DNA of 64,000 nucleotides from NCBI RefSeq assembly GCF_000338295.1, contig NZ_ANMO01000011.1, positions 124,001-188,000 of the forward strand. The letters are read 5' to 3'. The DNA comes from Rhodopirellula europaea 6C (GTDB lineage: Bacteria; Planctomycetota; Planctomycetia; Pirellulales; Pirellulaceae). This document shows, one piece after another, positions 32,401 to 40,572 of the stretch (the stretch's first letter is position 1; each line of letters opens with the position of its first letter). The notes beneath the pieces are model-generated. The model worked only from the letters and a program-made list of their open reading frames with translations, ran no database searches and was not told the DNA's origin. The position numbers were made by a program, and so were the translations under genes.

Positions 32401-35400
32401 TGACGATTTGGATCTGACCGACTCGGTCACGTCCACTGTCAACGGCGTCGCGGCATCCGGTGATACGACGGGACTGGCGTCCAACAATGCAGAACTGTTG
32501 GCAATGCTGACGTCGACCGCCAACGTGATCGATAGCAACAAGCTGACCGACACACTGAACTGGGATTTCAACTCGGGAAGCGAGACGTTTGACTATCTGG
32601 CCGCGGGCGAATCGCTGACACTGACCTACACCATCACGGTCGCGGACAGTCAGTCGGCGACGGACACGCAGAACGTCGTCATCACCATCACGGGTAACAA
32701 CAATGTCCCCGTGATCACCGTGGAAACGGGCGATAGTGCAGCCGAGACACTTACTGAAACCGACACGACACTGACTTCAACCGGCACACTGACGGTCACC
32801 GACGTCAACCTCAGCGACACGGTCACCTCGACTGTCACCGGAGTCGCCAGCAGCGGAACCACGGCGGGATTGGGCAGCGACAACGCGGCAATCCTTGCGA
32901 TGTTGTCATCGACGGCGAGTGTGCTCGACGCGTCCGAAACATCTGATCAATTGACATGGAACTTCAACAGCGGCGGCGAGTCATTCGATTACCTGGCCAG
33001 CGGTGAAACATTAACCCTGACCTACACGATCGAAGTCACCGACAGCCAAGGTGCCACCGACACGCAAAACGTCACCATCACCGTCAACGGAACCGGTGAC
33101 GCACCGGTCATCACCGGCGGCCCTGACACGTCCAGTCTGACGGAGACCGATAGCGAGCTGACCGACACCGGTACGTTCACGATTGAAGATTTGGACCGAA
33201 GCGACAACGTCACCGCCGCCGTCGATAGCGTTGCGGTTTCTGGCACGGGTGCTAGTAGCGTCCCTGGATCGCTCGATACCGCGACCTTACAAAGTTTCCT
33301 GTCAGTTTCGCCGACCGCGATCTTGGACGGAACCGAGACCACCGACACACTCACATGGAGCTTCAACAGCGGCACCGAAGCGTTCGATTTCCTTGCCAAC
33401 GGCGAAACGCTGATTCTGACTTATAGCGTCAGCGCAACCGACGATGACGGCACATCGCTTTCAGATACAGAAACCGTCACCGTCACGATCACCGGCACGA
33501 ACGATGGACCGGCTGCTTCGGTCGATACTGGCACCGCGAACGAGTCGGGCGGGGTCGCCAATGCGACAACTGGAAACGATGCGACCGGAAATGTCTTGAC
33601 CAACGACACCGATTCAGACGTGACGGACTCGCTGACAGTTGTCGGGGTCGCTGCGGGTTCACAAGGCTCCGCTTCTGGTTCCGTCGCCAGCGACGTTGTT
33701 GGTACCTTCGGAACGATCCAAATCTCTAGCAACGGATCGTACACCTTTGTTGTCGATGAAAACAACGCGACCGTCCAAGGACTTCGAACCACGAGCGACA
33801 CACTTCAGGACGTCTTCACCTACACGATCGAGGATTCAAACGGTGCGAACAGCACTGCCGAAATTACAGTCACCATCCGAGGAGCCAACGATAACCCTCA
33901 TGACTTGGCGACCACCGGCCTGACCGTCATCGAGACCGCCAACAATGGCACCTCAGTCGGCACGATCACTCATAGCGACGTTGATTCCGGCGATACGGCG
34001 ACCTTCACACTGACAGACGACGCAAACGGACGCTTCGCGATCGATCTCAATACGGGTGAAGTTACCGTTGCAAACACGTCCCAACTCGACCACGAAACCG
34101 ACACCACTCATAGCATCACTGTTCGCGTGACGGACACCGCAGGCGCGAGCTACGACGAAACCTTTGTCGTGACGGTCACAGATGCCAACGAGCATCCTGT
34201 TAGCACACCGATTGACAGCGACGCGGCGGTGAACGAAGTCGATGAAAACTCCGGCGCCGGAACTTCTGTTGGAATTACAGCCGATGCCTTTGATTTGGAT
34301 TCCACCAACAGCACCGTCACCTACAGTTTGACCAGCAATCCAGACGGGCTGTTCCAGATTGATCCCAATACTGGCGAGGTGACCACATCAGCGGTCGCAA
34401 TCGATCGCGAAATGCATGGGGCAATCCGATCGATCACGGTTCAAGCCGCCAGTTCCGATGGATCCACAGCGACGCAAACGTTCAACATCACGATCAACGA
34501 CTTGAACGAATTCAATGCTTCCACTCCGACCGACAGCGACCTTGGGACAAACGAAGTCGACGAGAACGTGGCGATTGGAACCACTGTTGGCGTCACTGCT
34601 GACGCATTCGATTTGGATGCCACCAACAACACGATCACATACAGCCTGAGTTCCAACCCAGGCGGACGATTTCAGATCGATTCCAACACCGGCGAAGTCA
34701 CCGTTGCTGGATCGATCGACCGTGAAGTGTCTGACCGCTACGACATCACCGTCACCGCCACATCCAGTGACACATCTTCGGCATCACAAACCTTCACGAT
34801 TTTCATTAACGACCTCAACGAATTTGCTGTTGTTGCAGGCGGAGATGTCGACGGCAGCATCAACGAAGTCAACGAAAACTCGGCAGCCGGAACCGTCGTC
34901 GGGGTCACCGTCTTTGCTACGGACTCGGATGCCACCAACAATAATATTCAGTACACAATGTCCGACGATGCGGGCGGTCGTTTCGATGTCGACCTGCACT
35001 CGGGTGTGGTCACCGTCGCTTCCGGATCTTCGCTGAACTTCGAAGACCACACTTCGCACGATATCATCGTGCGATCCACATCCGACGATGGATCGTTCAT
35101 CGACCAGACGTTCACAATTCAAATTCTCGATGTCAACGAAGCTCCCGTCGCGCTAGGTGACGGCGTTTACACAGCCATCGTCGGGCAAGGCATCGAACTT
35201 GACTCCCCACATCTGCTGGCCAATGACATCGATGTCGACTCCGATCCACTTCGGGTTGTCATCATCGCTCACCCGGCCAACGGAACGCTGCAGATCGATC
35301 TGAACGGCGACGTCACCTACACGCCGAACGCGGGGTATTTCGGATCAGATTCGTTCAGCTATCAAGCAGACGACGGATCGCTAACCAGCAACACAGCCAC

Positions 35401-36139
35401 GGTCACAATCGACGTGATCCCCGGATCATCCGGTGGAACCGGGGGGAGTTCCGGTGGTGATGGTGGCGGCGATTCCGGTGGTTCAACGGGAAGCGGCGAT
35501 GGCGGTTCCGACGGCGACAGCGGATCCGATAGTGGAGATAGCTCCGGCGACTCAGGTGGCGACACCACCATCGATGGCAACGCCAACCCAGTCGGCCCGG
35601 GTGGTTCCACTGGTCAGTCAGAAAACGAGTCCACTCAAACCGGCCGAGACAAGGCGGACGCCAATCTCGGTGACGGCAATGGTTCTGAATCGGGCGAAGA
35701 GAGTGCCGGCGATGGGAGTGACGCTCGAGGGCAGGGAGTTCGGGCCACATCCAACCAATCCGGGCGAGTCGGTCAACGATTTGGCTTCGGCGATTCGATG
35801 TTCATGTACGACATCCTCAATGGTGAGAACGGGCTGCTCAATGGATTGGAGGGTGACTCAGAACTGAGCACGCTGCTCAGTTGGCACCTCTCCGACAATG
35901 GTTCGGTCCAAATCAACGAGACCTACGACAACGAAGAAATTCACGTGGGTGCCGTCGGCACAACCTTGGGTTTGGCCTCAATCGGTTACGTGCTCTGGGC
36001 ACTGCGAGGCGGAATGTTCATCGCGACGATGTACGCCGGTATCCCAAGTTGGCGAATGCTCGATCCGGCATCCTTGCTTTCTGCTTATCGCGGAGTCGAC
36101 GGCGCAGCCCAGGACAAAGTGGAAGAAATGCTCGACTAA
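26426..36139 (+). CDS. Giant multidomain surface protein, C-terminal part (beta-helix, VCBS/cadherin repeats, C-terminal anchor)
   Basis: 3,237 aa from the first start-like GTG; the frame is open a little further upstream, and this is best read as the second half of the gene starting at 9528. Modules: cadherin-like (26.4-26.68 kb); CSLREA (ISLREAMIAAN) and beta-helix (26.69-27.9 kb); cadherin/CSPG (28.1-28.73 kb); a long beta-solenoid of short units such as GNITTIDSVWSGTSVLTLDG (28.75-30.8 kb); six VCBS-like units in the order A-B-A-B-B-A (31.1-33.5 kb); cadherins with NEVDEN starts (33.9-35.15 kb); a tandem-95-like unit with GYFGSDSFSYQADDG. A linker of Gly/Ser/Asp follows (35.42-35.6 kb). 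The end has one hydrophobic stretch (VGTTLGLASIGYVLWALRGG) and PSWRMLDPASLL, a likely membrane anchor or sorting signal. No RTX nonapeptides were seen. Confidence 0.85.
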   Translation: MTQVTATDADLPGDTLTYSLIGGPDQSRFSIDGSGNLTFSTAPDFENPTDSGLDNIYNVTVQVSDGVYTDTQSMTINVQDMESTALVVTTTSDVDDSGLGATYTIEELYAVGGGADGHISLREAMIAANMTAGEDSISFNISTSDAGYVDPDAIPGNGNEYWKITANTGYTFTDTVTIDARTQGGYANAPVIEITGDGSFNTFSLQNHSGSTIAGLSLTNSLRGVFLSGGDSHTIVGNYFGLQTDGETISGIGSMGVSASGSDNNLIGDTGVTNRNVFAGGGGNGIFIDATSDGTVIQNNYIGVNAAGDTDLGFTTAGINVSGTGTLIGTDGDGSDDSLEGNLIAGSSNNIRLLGDNTTISGNTIGSSGMTQTTGVLIGAGTVGTTIGGTAADTGNVITAHSGRGISVNGDGEVAILGNAIYGNALLPIDLNTDGPDTNDGALNPTLANDGMDAPVVTTANLDGTTLSLDGFIGVSALGDADFANARVEFFLSDGTGSSEFLGFLTADANGLFSGDLTVSGVVDTDKIIATATLGGTVTSEYGNEFDVNVAPHDLNPNSATVNENTDTSGGLVVATLLTSDVDPGDSATYSVVGGADAGVFSISGDQLVLTDGVLDHETQSSYTVRIRTTDGGGMFREEDVVVSVNDLNEAPIITGPASATVGESQSITFDAVGSGLIDTYDDDGDGLSITVTASDASITLAQTTGLTIVDGDGSDGTLSFSGSQADIDTALDGLVYQSDSGFNGVATLTIDASDGSLSDQHIVSITVNPGQTVFVWDGGGSSNDWTDADNWNHDRVPEADDVVVFNATSSKDSTLDAAFAGSISEIQVNAGYTGTLTFATGLTNTGDFIIADGTVDTNGQAIDMEGFINVTGGTLTIDGSTLNLADDFIHSGGTLNTNGSTLYFDGSGDRSLQTSAEIDNIEIDHVGALTFLSDLSFAGDFTHSQGTVDFRGHEVSVAGTTGQTVDASGLTFDDFEFNNSNTVTIVGGLDIDGDLNYTNAVTINGGNVTAAGNITTIDSVWSGTSVLTLDGTADQTISTGGGAGELGNLVINKASGTVQLVDDIELGGDFTHTSGGFDTNGQTVEFQGHNTTIDAGSLTFEDVILNSTIAGSRVIVGTLDVDGDFTFANAGTLNNGQITVAGDITYSDDSYSGTTMIIADGTGDQIVSATSGTAKAEHLTINKASGTLTFGTDLTINGTLNHVAGSVADLTHTITFGNNSGTITASSINFDDVIFDSNYSKNISGVLNVGGDLTITSVNALNVGEIRVAGNITSSDTSVGGNSQITLNGTGTQTISGDDLSDGRLNIDKTSGVAVLADDLVLNGISQDLNVISGTLDLNGHTINATGEVVIDDSLLIGTGAITNGLTLDNDAIVRLSASSTSVYESIAIGGTLTLGLGAQLELDLTGMTAGGYLQDILTSTTLAGTFDAITLLNDSVGFTVYDEYNSPTGAVDIFLNSNPTGSVSDVSVNEDAPDTVIDLDAAFSDLEHADNELTYSLIGYSNPAFLDSANIDNGAGTLTLDYAAEQHGTTTITVRATDARGEFTDVTFNVTVNSIEDAPVVTGGPATSSLTETDSGLTDAGTFTVSDSDIADNVTAAVDSVAVSGTGASSIPGSLDNATLQSFLSVSPTAILDGTETTDTLTWNFNSGSEPFDFLANGETLILTYTISATDDSASTLSDTETVTVTITGTNDTPDVFVDTGDSAAETLTETDTTLTSSGTLTVSDLDLTDSVTSSVTGVVTSGTTTGLGSDNAALLAMMSSTAGVLDATELSDQLTWNFNSGGESFDYLASGESLTLTYTIEVTDSQGATDTQNITITVNGTGDAPVITGGPDTSSLTETDSGLTDTGTLTISDLDRTDNVTAAVDSVAVSGTGASSVPGSLDNATLQSFLSVSPTAILDGTETTDTLTWDFNSGAEAFDFLADGETLILTYAVSATDDDGTPLSDTETVTVTITGTNDSPDVYVDTGDSAAETLGKTGATLTTSGTLTVDDLDLTDSVTSTVNGVAASGDTTGLASNNAELLAMLTSTANVIDSNKLTDTLNWDFNSGSETFDYLAAGESLTLTYTITVADSQSATDTQNVVITITGNNNVPVITVETGDSAAETLTETDTTLTSTGTLTVTDVNLSDTVTSTVTGVASSGTTAGLGSDNAAILAMLSSTASVLDASETSDQLTWNFNSGGESFDYLASGETLTLTYTIEVTDSQGATDTQNVTITVNGTGDAPVITGGPDTSSLTETDSELTDTGTFTIEDLDRSDNVTAAVDSVAVSGTGASSVPGSLDTATLQSFLSVSPTAILDGTETTDTLTWSFNSGTEAFDFLANGETLILTYSVSATDDDGTSLSDTETVTVTITGTNDGPAASVDTGTANESGGVANATTGNDATGNVLTNDTDSDVTDSLTVVGVAAGSQGSASGSVASDVVGTFGTIQISSNGSYTFVVDENNATVQGLRTTSDTLQDVFTYTIEDSNGANSTAEITVTIRGANDNPHDLATTGLTVIETANNGTSVGTITHSDVDSGDTATFTLTDDANGRFAIDLNTGEVTVANTSQLDHETDTTHSITVRVTDTAGASYDETFVVTVTDANEHPVSTPIDSDAAVNEVDENSGAGTSVGITADAFDLDSTNSTVTYSLTSNPDGLFQIDPNTGEVTTSAVAIDREMHGAIRSITVQAASSDGSTATQTFNITINDLNEFNASTPTDSDLGTNEVDENVAIGTTVGVTADAFDLDATNNTITYSLSSNPGGRFQIDSNTGEVTVAGSIDREVSDRYDITVTATSSDTSSASQTFTIFINDLNEFAVVAGGDVDGSINEVNENSAAGTVVGVTVFATDSDATNNNIQYTMSDDAGGRFDVDLHSGVVTVASGSSLNFEDHTSHDIIVRSTSDDGSFIDQTFTIQILDVNEAPVALGDGVYTAIVGQGIELDSPHLLANDIDVDSDPLRVVIIAHPANGTLQIDLNGDVTYTPNAGYFGSDSFSYQADDGSLTSNTATVTIDVIPGSSGGTGGSSGGDGGGDSGGSTGSGDGGSDGDSGSDSGDSSGDSGGDTTIDGNANPVGPGGSTGQSENESTQTGRDKADANLGDGNGSESGEESAGDGSDARGQGVRATSNQSGRVGQRFGFGDSMFMYDILNGENGLLNGLEGDSELSTLLSWHLSDNGSVQINETYDNEEIHVGAVGTTLGLASIGYVLWALRGGMFIATMYAGIPSWRMLDPASLLSAYRGVDGAAQDKVEEMLD
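31097..33510 (+). repeat. Six VCBS-like coding repeats in A-B-A-B-B-A order
   Basis: Units of about 390-400 bases inside the giant gene. A units (starting near 31097, 31898 and 33097) share TSSLTETDS and GSLDNATLQSFLSVSPTAIL (the last has T for N). B units (near 31507, 32305 and 32698) share VDTGDSAAETL and SLTLTYTI. Long DNA stretches, for example in the LQSFLSVSPTAIL coding part, are nearly identical between A copies, implying recent duplication or conversion. Confidence 0.75.
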
Positions 36140-36168
36140 CACCACCGGGCACATCGTTACGAAACGAA

Positions 36169-36187
36169 CAGCCGGACCAGCCGGCTG
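36169..36187 (+). terminator. Hairpin after the giant gene
   Basis: CAGCCGG and CCGGCTG form a perfect 7-bp GC-rich stem with a 5-base loop, 30 bases after the stop codon. The nearest T-run (five T) is about 20 bases further on, so it is not a canonical intrinsic terminator, but its position fits a 3'-end element. Confidence 0.4.
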
Positions 36188-36392
36188 AACCGTCAGCAAC
36201 GACAAAACTTTTTAGCGTCAACTCAGATGTACACCGCCCATTGCGGGTGTGTCACGTTTCATGGCGAAGACTTATCCAAAGGGAATTCCTCGACTGATTT
36301 CTCGCGGCCGACGGGCCGCGTGTCACCGCATGCGTGTGACGAGTCAGCCCGGAATTTGACGTCAACCATCCCGATTTTTTCGATCGACTTTC

Positions 36393-39017
36393 TTGTTCCA
36401 AGCCGTATTCGCATCGCTTCGACTCGCCTTTGCACTGGTGTGCATTGGATTGGGTCTCATCCTCGGAGCTCAGTGGCTCGGGTTTATCCCCGATTCACGG
36501 CTGGCCGAAGAAGCTGCGCGGCGCAAATTCTGCGAAACCGTTGCGATCGCTTCGATCGACGACATTCGCCAGCATCGGTGGGCCAAGCTAAACACCACCC
36601 TGGAAGCTTTGGTTCGCCAAAACGAATCCTTGCTGTCCGCAGGCTTGCGAACCGATTCCGGCATTCTGCAGGCCAGCACAAAACACCACCGAATTTGCTG
36701 GGACAAAAACAAATCGTCCGACGAAGCAAAGACAGTCAACTCAAGCGACGCGAATTTACAGGACGTTCCTTCGCGCGATAGTGACTTGTTCCTCTCAGAA
36801 GATCCCGCACCCGTCGAATCTGTCCCAACTTGGGTTGAGCCCACCGAACTGAGTTCCAACCAATCCACCGTTGAACTCGACGGCGACATCATTCGATTGG
36901 ATATCCCAATCACGGTCCAGGACCGCACATGGGGGAATCTCGAGTTCACGTTCCGAAGCACTCTTGCCGGACCATTCGGTGGATTGCTCGACGAAGGAAT
37001 CCTTCGACTGCTGATCTTCTTCACCGTGATCGGCATGGGTTCGTATTCATTCTTGATGATGCGAATCCTCGGCGTCTTCTCACGCACTCAAGTCGTTCCG
37101 GAACGCGTCCGTCAAGCTCTTGACACTCTCGCTGAAGGCCTGCTCGTACTTGATAAAGACGGCAAGATCGTTCTTGCCAATGATAACTTTCTAGCCACCA
37201 ATGGATTCGAACCCGAAGAACTGCAAGAACGCTTGGCCGCCGATCTGCCATGGGTATTCGGCAACGGCGACAAATCGTCCAAAGACGCTGAACTGCCATG
37301 GACGCAAGCTATCAGCCAACGCAAATCGGTCGTCGGTGAAATACTCCGATTGACCGGGCGAGACGGTGTTCACCGAGTCTTCAGCGTCAATGCGGGACCG
37401 ATCGGCGAAGACGAAAAACAAAAAGGTGCTCTGGTCACCTTCCAGGACGTCACGCACGTTGAGAAACATCGTCTCGAACTCGAGAACATGTTGTCGATGT
37501 TGCGATTGAGCAAAGACGAGATTCAGAAGAAAAACCAAGAACTCGAAATCCTTGCGACGCGAGATGCCTTGACCGGTTGTTTGAACCGACGTGCATTTTT
37601 TGAACGCATGGAAGAAATGCTGACGGACTACCGCAACGCCGGACGTCCGCTGTCATGCTTCATGGTTGACATCGACCACTTCAAAAGCGTCAACGATACC
37701 TATGGTCACCATGCCGGTGACGAGGTGCTTCGCAAGGTCAGCAAAGTTTTGCGAGACCTACACGAAGAGAACCAAGTCGTTTGTCGTTACGGCGGAGAAG
37801 AGTTCTGCGTGATGTTGCCAGGTCATGACCTGGACGAAGCGATGGAACAATCCGAGCGAACTCGATTGGCGGTGATGAACATTCGCCTCGAAGACCCCGA
37901 ATCGCTGCGACTGACTGCTTCACTCGGTGTCAGCGAGTTGAAATTCGGCGCCACGGATGTCCAATCACTGATCAACCAAGCCGACAGCTGCCTGTACGTT
38001 GCCAAACGCGGCGGACGAAACCAATCCGTTGCATTCGATCCTGATCGAGTCGATGTGCTCGGTGAAGAAGAATCACAACCGGAGGAAGTCGTCGATCCAA
38101 ACTTGGTCAGCCTTCCGTTCCATGCCGTCACGGCACTGGTTTCCGCATTGGCCTACCGTGACCCCGCGACTGCCGAACACAGCCGACGCGTTGCGAACCT
38201 CTGCGTTCAAGCCGCGGATGGATTGGTTTGCCAGCGTGACATTTATGTTTTGGAAATCGCCGCTCTGCTGCACGACATCGGAAAGATCGGCGTGCCGGAT
38301 GATGTGCTGCATAAACCCGGTCCGCTGACTGACGAGGAATGGAAAGTCATGCGGCGTCACAACACGATCGGGTTGGATATGGTTGCGGGCACATTCCATT
38401 GCCCCGAACTGGAACGCATCATCCGAGCCCATCATGCAATTTCGGAACGCGGAGCCACAGAACGGAACCTCAAACTGGATGAGCTTCCGATGGAAGCTCG
38501 CATCCTCACGATCGCCGATACTTATGACTCCATCGTCTCCGACCATGCCTATCGGCAAGGTCGGCCGCACTCCACCGCGGTGACGGAACTGAAGCGATGC
38601 GCAGGCAAACAATTCGACGCTGATTTGGTGAATCACTTTCTCGCCAAGATTGAAGCCGATGTCAAAGAAAGCGCCATGGGTGTCCCCACCGCGACCGGAA
38701 TTTCGTTCGCCGTGCCAAAACCAACCGCGCTCAAGATCGGACAGCAGATTGAACGCATTGCCGAAGCCATGGACGCGCAAAACATCACGGAACTACGTGA
38801 CCTTTCTCGAAATCTATGTGAAATCGCGGATGCGAGCTACCTGACTCCGATTGTCGACTCCGCACGGCAAATCGAAGAAGCGGCATCCAACGGTGAAAAC
38901 GTCGAATGGATCACTCTGCTACGTCAGACCCAGAAATTATTGGACCTGTGTCGAGCCACGCAGAACGCCCACCTCATTGAAGTCGACCAAACCGAGGAAG
39001 AGTTATTCCTACCGTAA
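36393..39017 (+). CDS. Membrane PAS-GGDEF-HD(GYP-like) cyclic-di-GMP-type signalling protein
   Basis: 874 aa from a TTG; no ATG offers a better N-terminus, because the first membrane segment (LRLAFALVCIGLGLILGAQW) begins directly. A roughly 160-residue extracytoplasmic sensor region and a second membrane segment (LLIFFTVIGMGSYSFLMM) follow. Then come PAS (about 238-350), a coiled coil, GGDEF (385-545) with RYGGEEF intact, an HD domain (LLHDIGKIGVPDDVLHKPG) and a helical C-terminus. The GGEEF motif predicts diguanylate cyclase activity. The usual RxxD inhibitory site is absent (HEEN at that position). The HD domain keeps HD and the later HH but lacks DGxGYP, reading HHAISERGATERNLKLDELP, so phosphodiesterase activity is doubtful. 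The last 110 residues look like a four-helix HPt-like bundle without a phosphorylatable HxxKG. The gene stands alone. Confidence 0.88.
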   Translation: MFQAVFASLRLAFALVCIGLGLILGAQWLGFIPDSRLAEEAARRKFCETVAIASIDDIRQHRWAKLNTTLEALVRQNESLLSAGLRTDSGILQASTKHHRICWDKNKSSDEAKTVNSSDANLQDVPSRDSDLFLSEDPAPVESVPTWVEPTELSSNQSTVELDGDIIRLDIPITVQDRTWGNLEFTFRSTLAGPFGGLLDEGILRLLIFFTVIGMGSYSFLMMRILGVFSRTQVVPERVRQALDTLAEGLLVLDKDGKIVLANDNFLATNGFEPEELQERLAADLPWVFGNGDKSSKDAELPWTQAISQRKSVVGEILRLTGRDGVHRVFSVNAGPIGEDEKQKGALVTFQDVTHVEKHRLELENMLSMLRLSKDEIQKKNQELEILATRDALTGCLNRRAFFERMEEMLTDYRNAGRPLSCFMVDIDHFKSVNDTYGHHAGDEVLRKVSKVLRDLHEENQVVCRYGGEEFCVMLPGHDLDEAMEQSERTRLAVMNIRLEDPESLRLTASLGVSELKFGATDVQSLINQADSCLYVAKRGGRNQSVAFDPDRVDVLGEEESQPEEVVDPNLVSLPFHAVTALVSALAYRDPATAEHSRRVANLCVQAADGLVCQRDIYVLEIAALLHDIGKIGVPDDVLHKPGPLTDEEWKVMRRHNTIGLDMVAGTFHCPELERIIRAHHAISERGATERNLKLDELPMEARILTIADTYDSIVSDHAYRQGRPHSTAVTELKRCAGKQFDADLVNHFLAKIEADVKESAMGVPTATGISFAVPKPTALKIGQQIERIAEAMDAQNITELRDLSRNLCEIADASYLTPIVDSARQIEEAASNGENVEWITLLRQTQKLLDLCRATQNAHLIEVDQTEEELFLP

Positions 39018-39051
39018 AGGAATAGCGCAAACGACGTCCCTGTCACCGTGA

Positions 39052-40572
39052 TCATGCCTTCGCCTCCCCGGTGTAGCGATAACGTCCACCAACGGCTGGA
39101 TCGAGCAAACCCGCGGTTTGGAAGGCTTGCAATCGAGGTCGCAACCAATCCCACAACTCGGTGTCGGTTACATCCTGATCCAATTGCCGTCTGGTCGCAT
39201 CGATCAGACGCCCGAATTCGGGGTTGTCCAAGAACCACAACGGCGAGTGCACTTCACCGCCCGATGCCAAAAACTCTTCTGAGTTGATTGCGGCTGCAAA
39301 GTACAACATGGAAACAGCCTCAAACCGCAACATGCTGCGCAAGCATCGGTAACACATCGCCACCAACGAATCAATCCGAAGCAATTCGCTTTCGACGGTC
39401 TCGGCGTAGCTCGCCAACAGATCCGCTTGGCGTGCCGGCTCACTCAGCAGCGCATCCGCCAATCGTGCAACACCGATCAATCCATGAGCGATCCCGGTAC
39501 TGTGCAATGGATCAATCGTTGCCACCGCGGTCGGCATCGCGATGTAGTTTCGCAATCTGATCGGCGTTTGCATTCGCTGAACTCGGTCAACGCTGATCCA
39601 ATCAGGAGTCGCCTCGTCGAAAGTCGCATCTCGCATCAGTCGTTGCAAACTCGCGTACCGCTGCCAATCCACGGAATCGCGACCGTTCGGCTCAGTCCAT
39701 CCGACACTGGTGACGCCGTGATCCAAACGCAGCATCCACATCCAACCGTCCGCGGTCAAATGATGTTGAGCCGCGTCATCGGGATCAAAGGGTTCGTCCT
39801 CGCCCAACTGGTTCGTTCGTCGCAATTCATCCGTCCATGATCGCACGTTGCGAAAGTGAGCGAACACGCTTCGGGTGTTCGTTTGCAATCGTTGGTCGAC
39901 TCGACGCAGCCCAATGAACGCGGCCAAGTCCTCCGGCAACACACCAAACCGCCCCGACGCATTGATCAACCACCCCGCCGATACAGACTGACTTGTTCGC
40001 TTGTCTTCTCTCTGCGTGCGTTCGCGAAGTATCAGCCGAACGGGCTCACCCATCTCCGCCGAAACAACCTGAGTGCACTCCCGGCAATCCGCCCCCGCGA
40101 GAGTTGCTTGCTCGACAAAAAACGCATCGACATCGCTTCGCAACCAATGCGTGTCCGCCCAAGTGTCATTGGGACTCGCCGTTACCATCAAACTGTTTCG
40201 CTTCGCACCGGACGTTCCATCCATGTGATCCTGAAACCCATCACTGGCGATCTCGTCACTTCGCACTTCGCCGTGATGATAGTAGCTGAACCCGCGTTTC
40301 TTTCCGCATCGCAAATTGGGAAACGTTTGTTTCCAACTCGGATAGGTCGACAAGGCGTGCAGCTTCGGCAACTCATACTTCTCCGCAAGCTGCCGCATCA
40401 CTAAATCAGCTATTGGCGTACTTGATTCCCCGATGACAAAGCGACCAAATCGATCTCGCTCAACCAACAACACTCGCATGCCACGAGCAGCCAACACCCA
40501 GGCAAGCAGCCCTCCGGAAAACCCGCCGCCCAAGATGGCAACGTCATAGTGGGTCGATGAATCAGACATCAT
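39052..40572 (-). CDS. FAD-dependent oxidoreductase, flavin halogenase/geranylgeranyl reductase-like
   Basis: About 506 aa from the ATG at 40572, which overlaps the end of the radical SAM gene; an upstream in-frame start would overlap it by 50 bases. The N-terminus has the Rossmann dinucleotide motif (YDVAILGGGFSGGLLAWVLA) followed by LLVERDRFGRFVIGESSTP, typical of the tryptophan-halogenase-like superfamily. GWMWMLRLDHGVTSVGW resembles the WxWxIP-type motif of that group, and AVATIDPLHSTGIAHGL resembles the second FAD-binding block. The catalytic lysine of true halogenases cannot be assigned by eye, so halogenation is not claimed; saturation or oxidation of a lipid or aromatic group is equally possible. 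The overlap with the radical SAM gene suggests coupled expression and a joint pathway. Confidence 0.82.
   Translation of the reverse strand: MMSDSSTHYDVAILGGGFSGGLLAWVLAARGMRVLLVERDRFGRFVIGESSTPIADLVMRQLAEKYELPKLHALSTYPSWKQTFPNLRCGKKRGFSYYHHGEVRSDEIASDGFQDHMDGTSGAKRNSLMVTASPNDTWADTHWLRSDVDAFFVEQATLAGADCRECTQVVSAEMGEPVRLILRERTQREDKRTSQSVSAGWLINASGRFGVLPEDLAAFIGLRRVDQRLQTNTRSVFAHFRNVRSWTDELRRTNQLGEDEPFDPDDAAQHHLTADGWMWMLRLDHGVTSVGWTEPNGRDSVDWQRYASLQRLMRDATFDEATPDWISVDRVQRMQTPIRLRNYIAMPTAVATIDPLHSTGIAHGLIGVARLADALLSEPARQADLLASYAETVESELLRIDSLVAMCYRCLRSMLRFEAVSMLYFAAAINSEEFLASGGEVHSPLWFLDNPEFGRLIDATRRQLDQDVTDTELWDWLRPRLQAFQTAGLLDPAVGGRYRYTGEAKA

Noticed and set aside
31097-33510. Regular repeats considered as CRISPR
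   Set aside because: Units are about 390-400 bases, in frame and encode VCBS-like domains; no short palindromic repeats with unique spacers.
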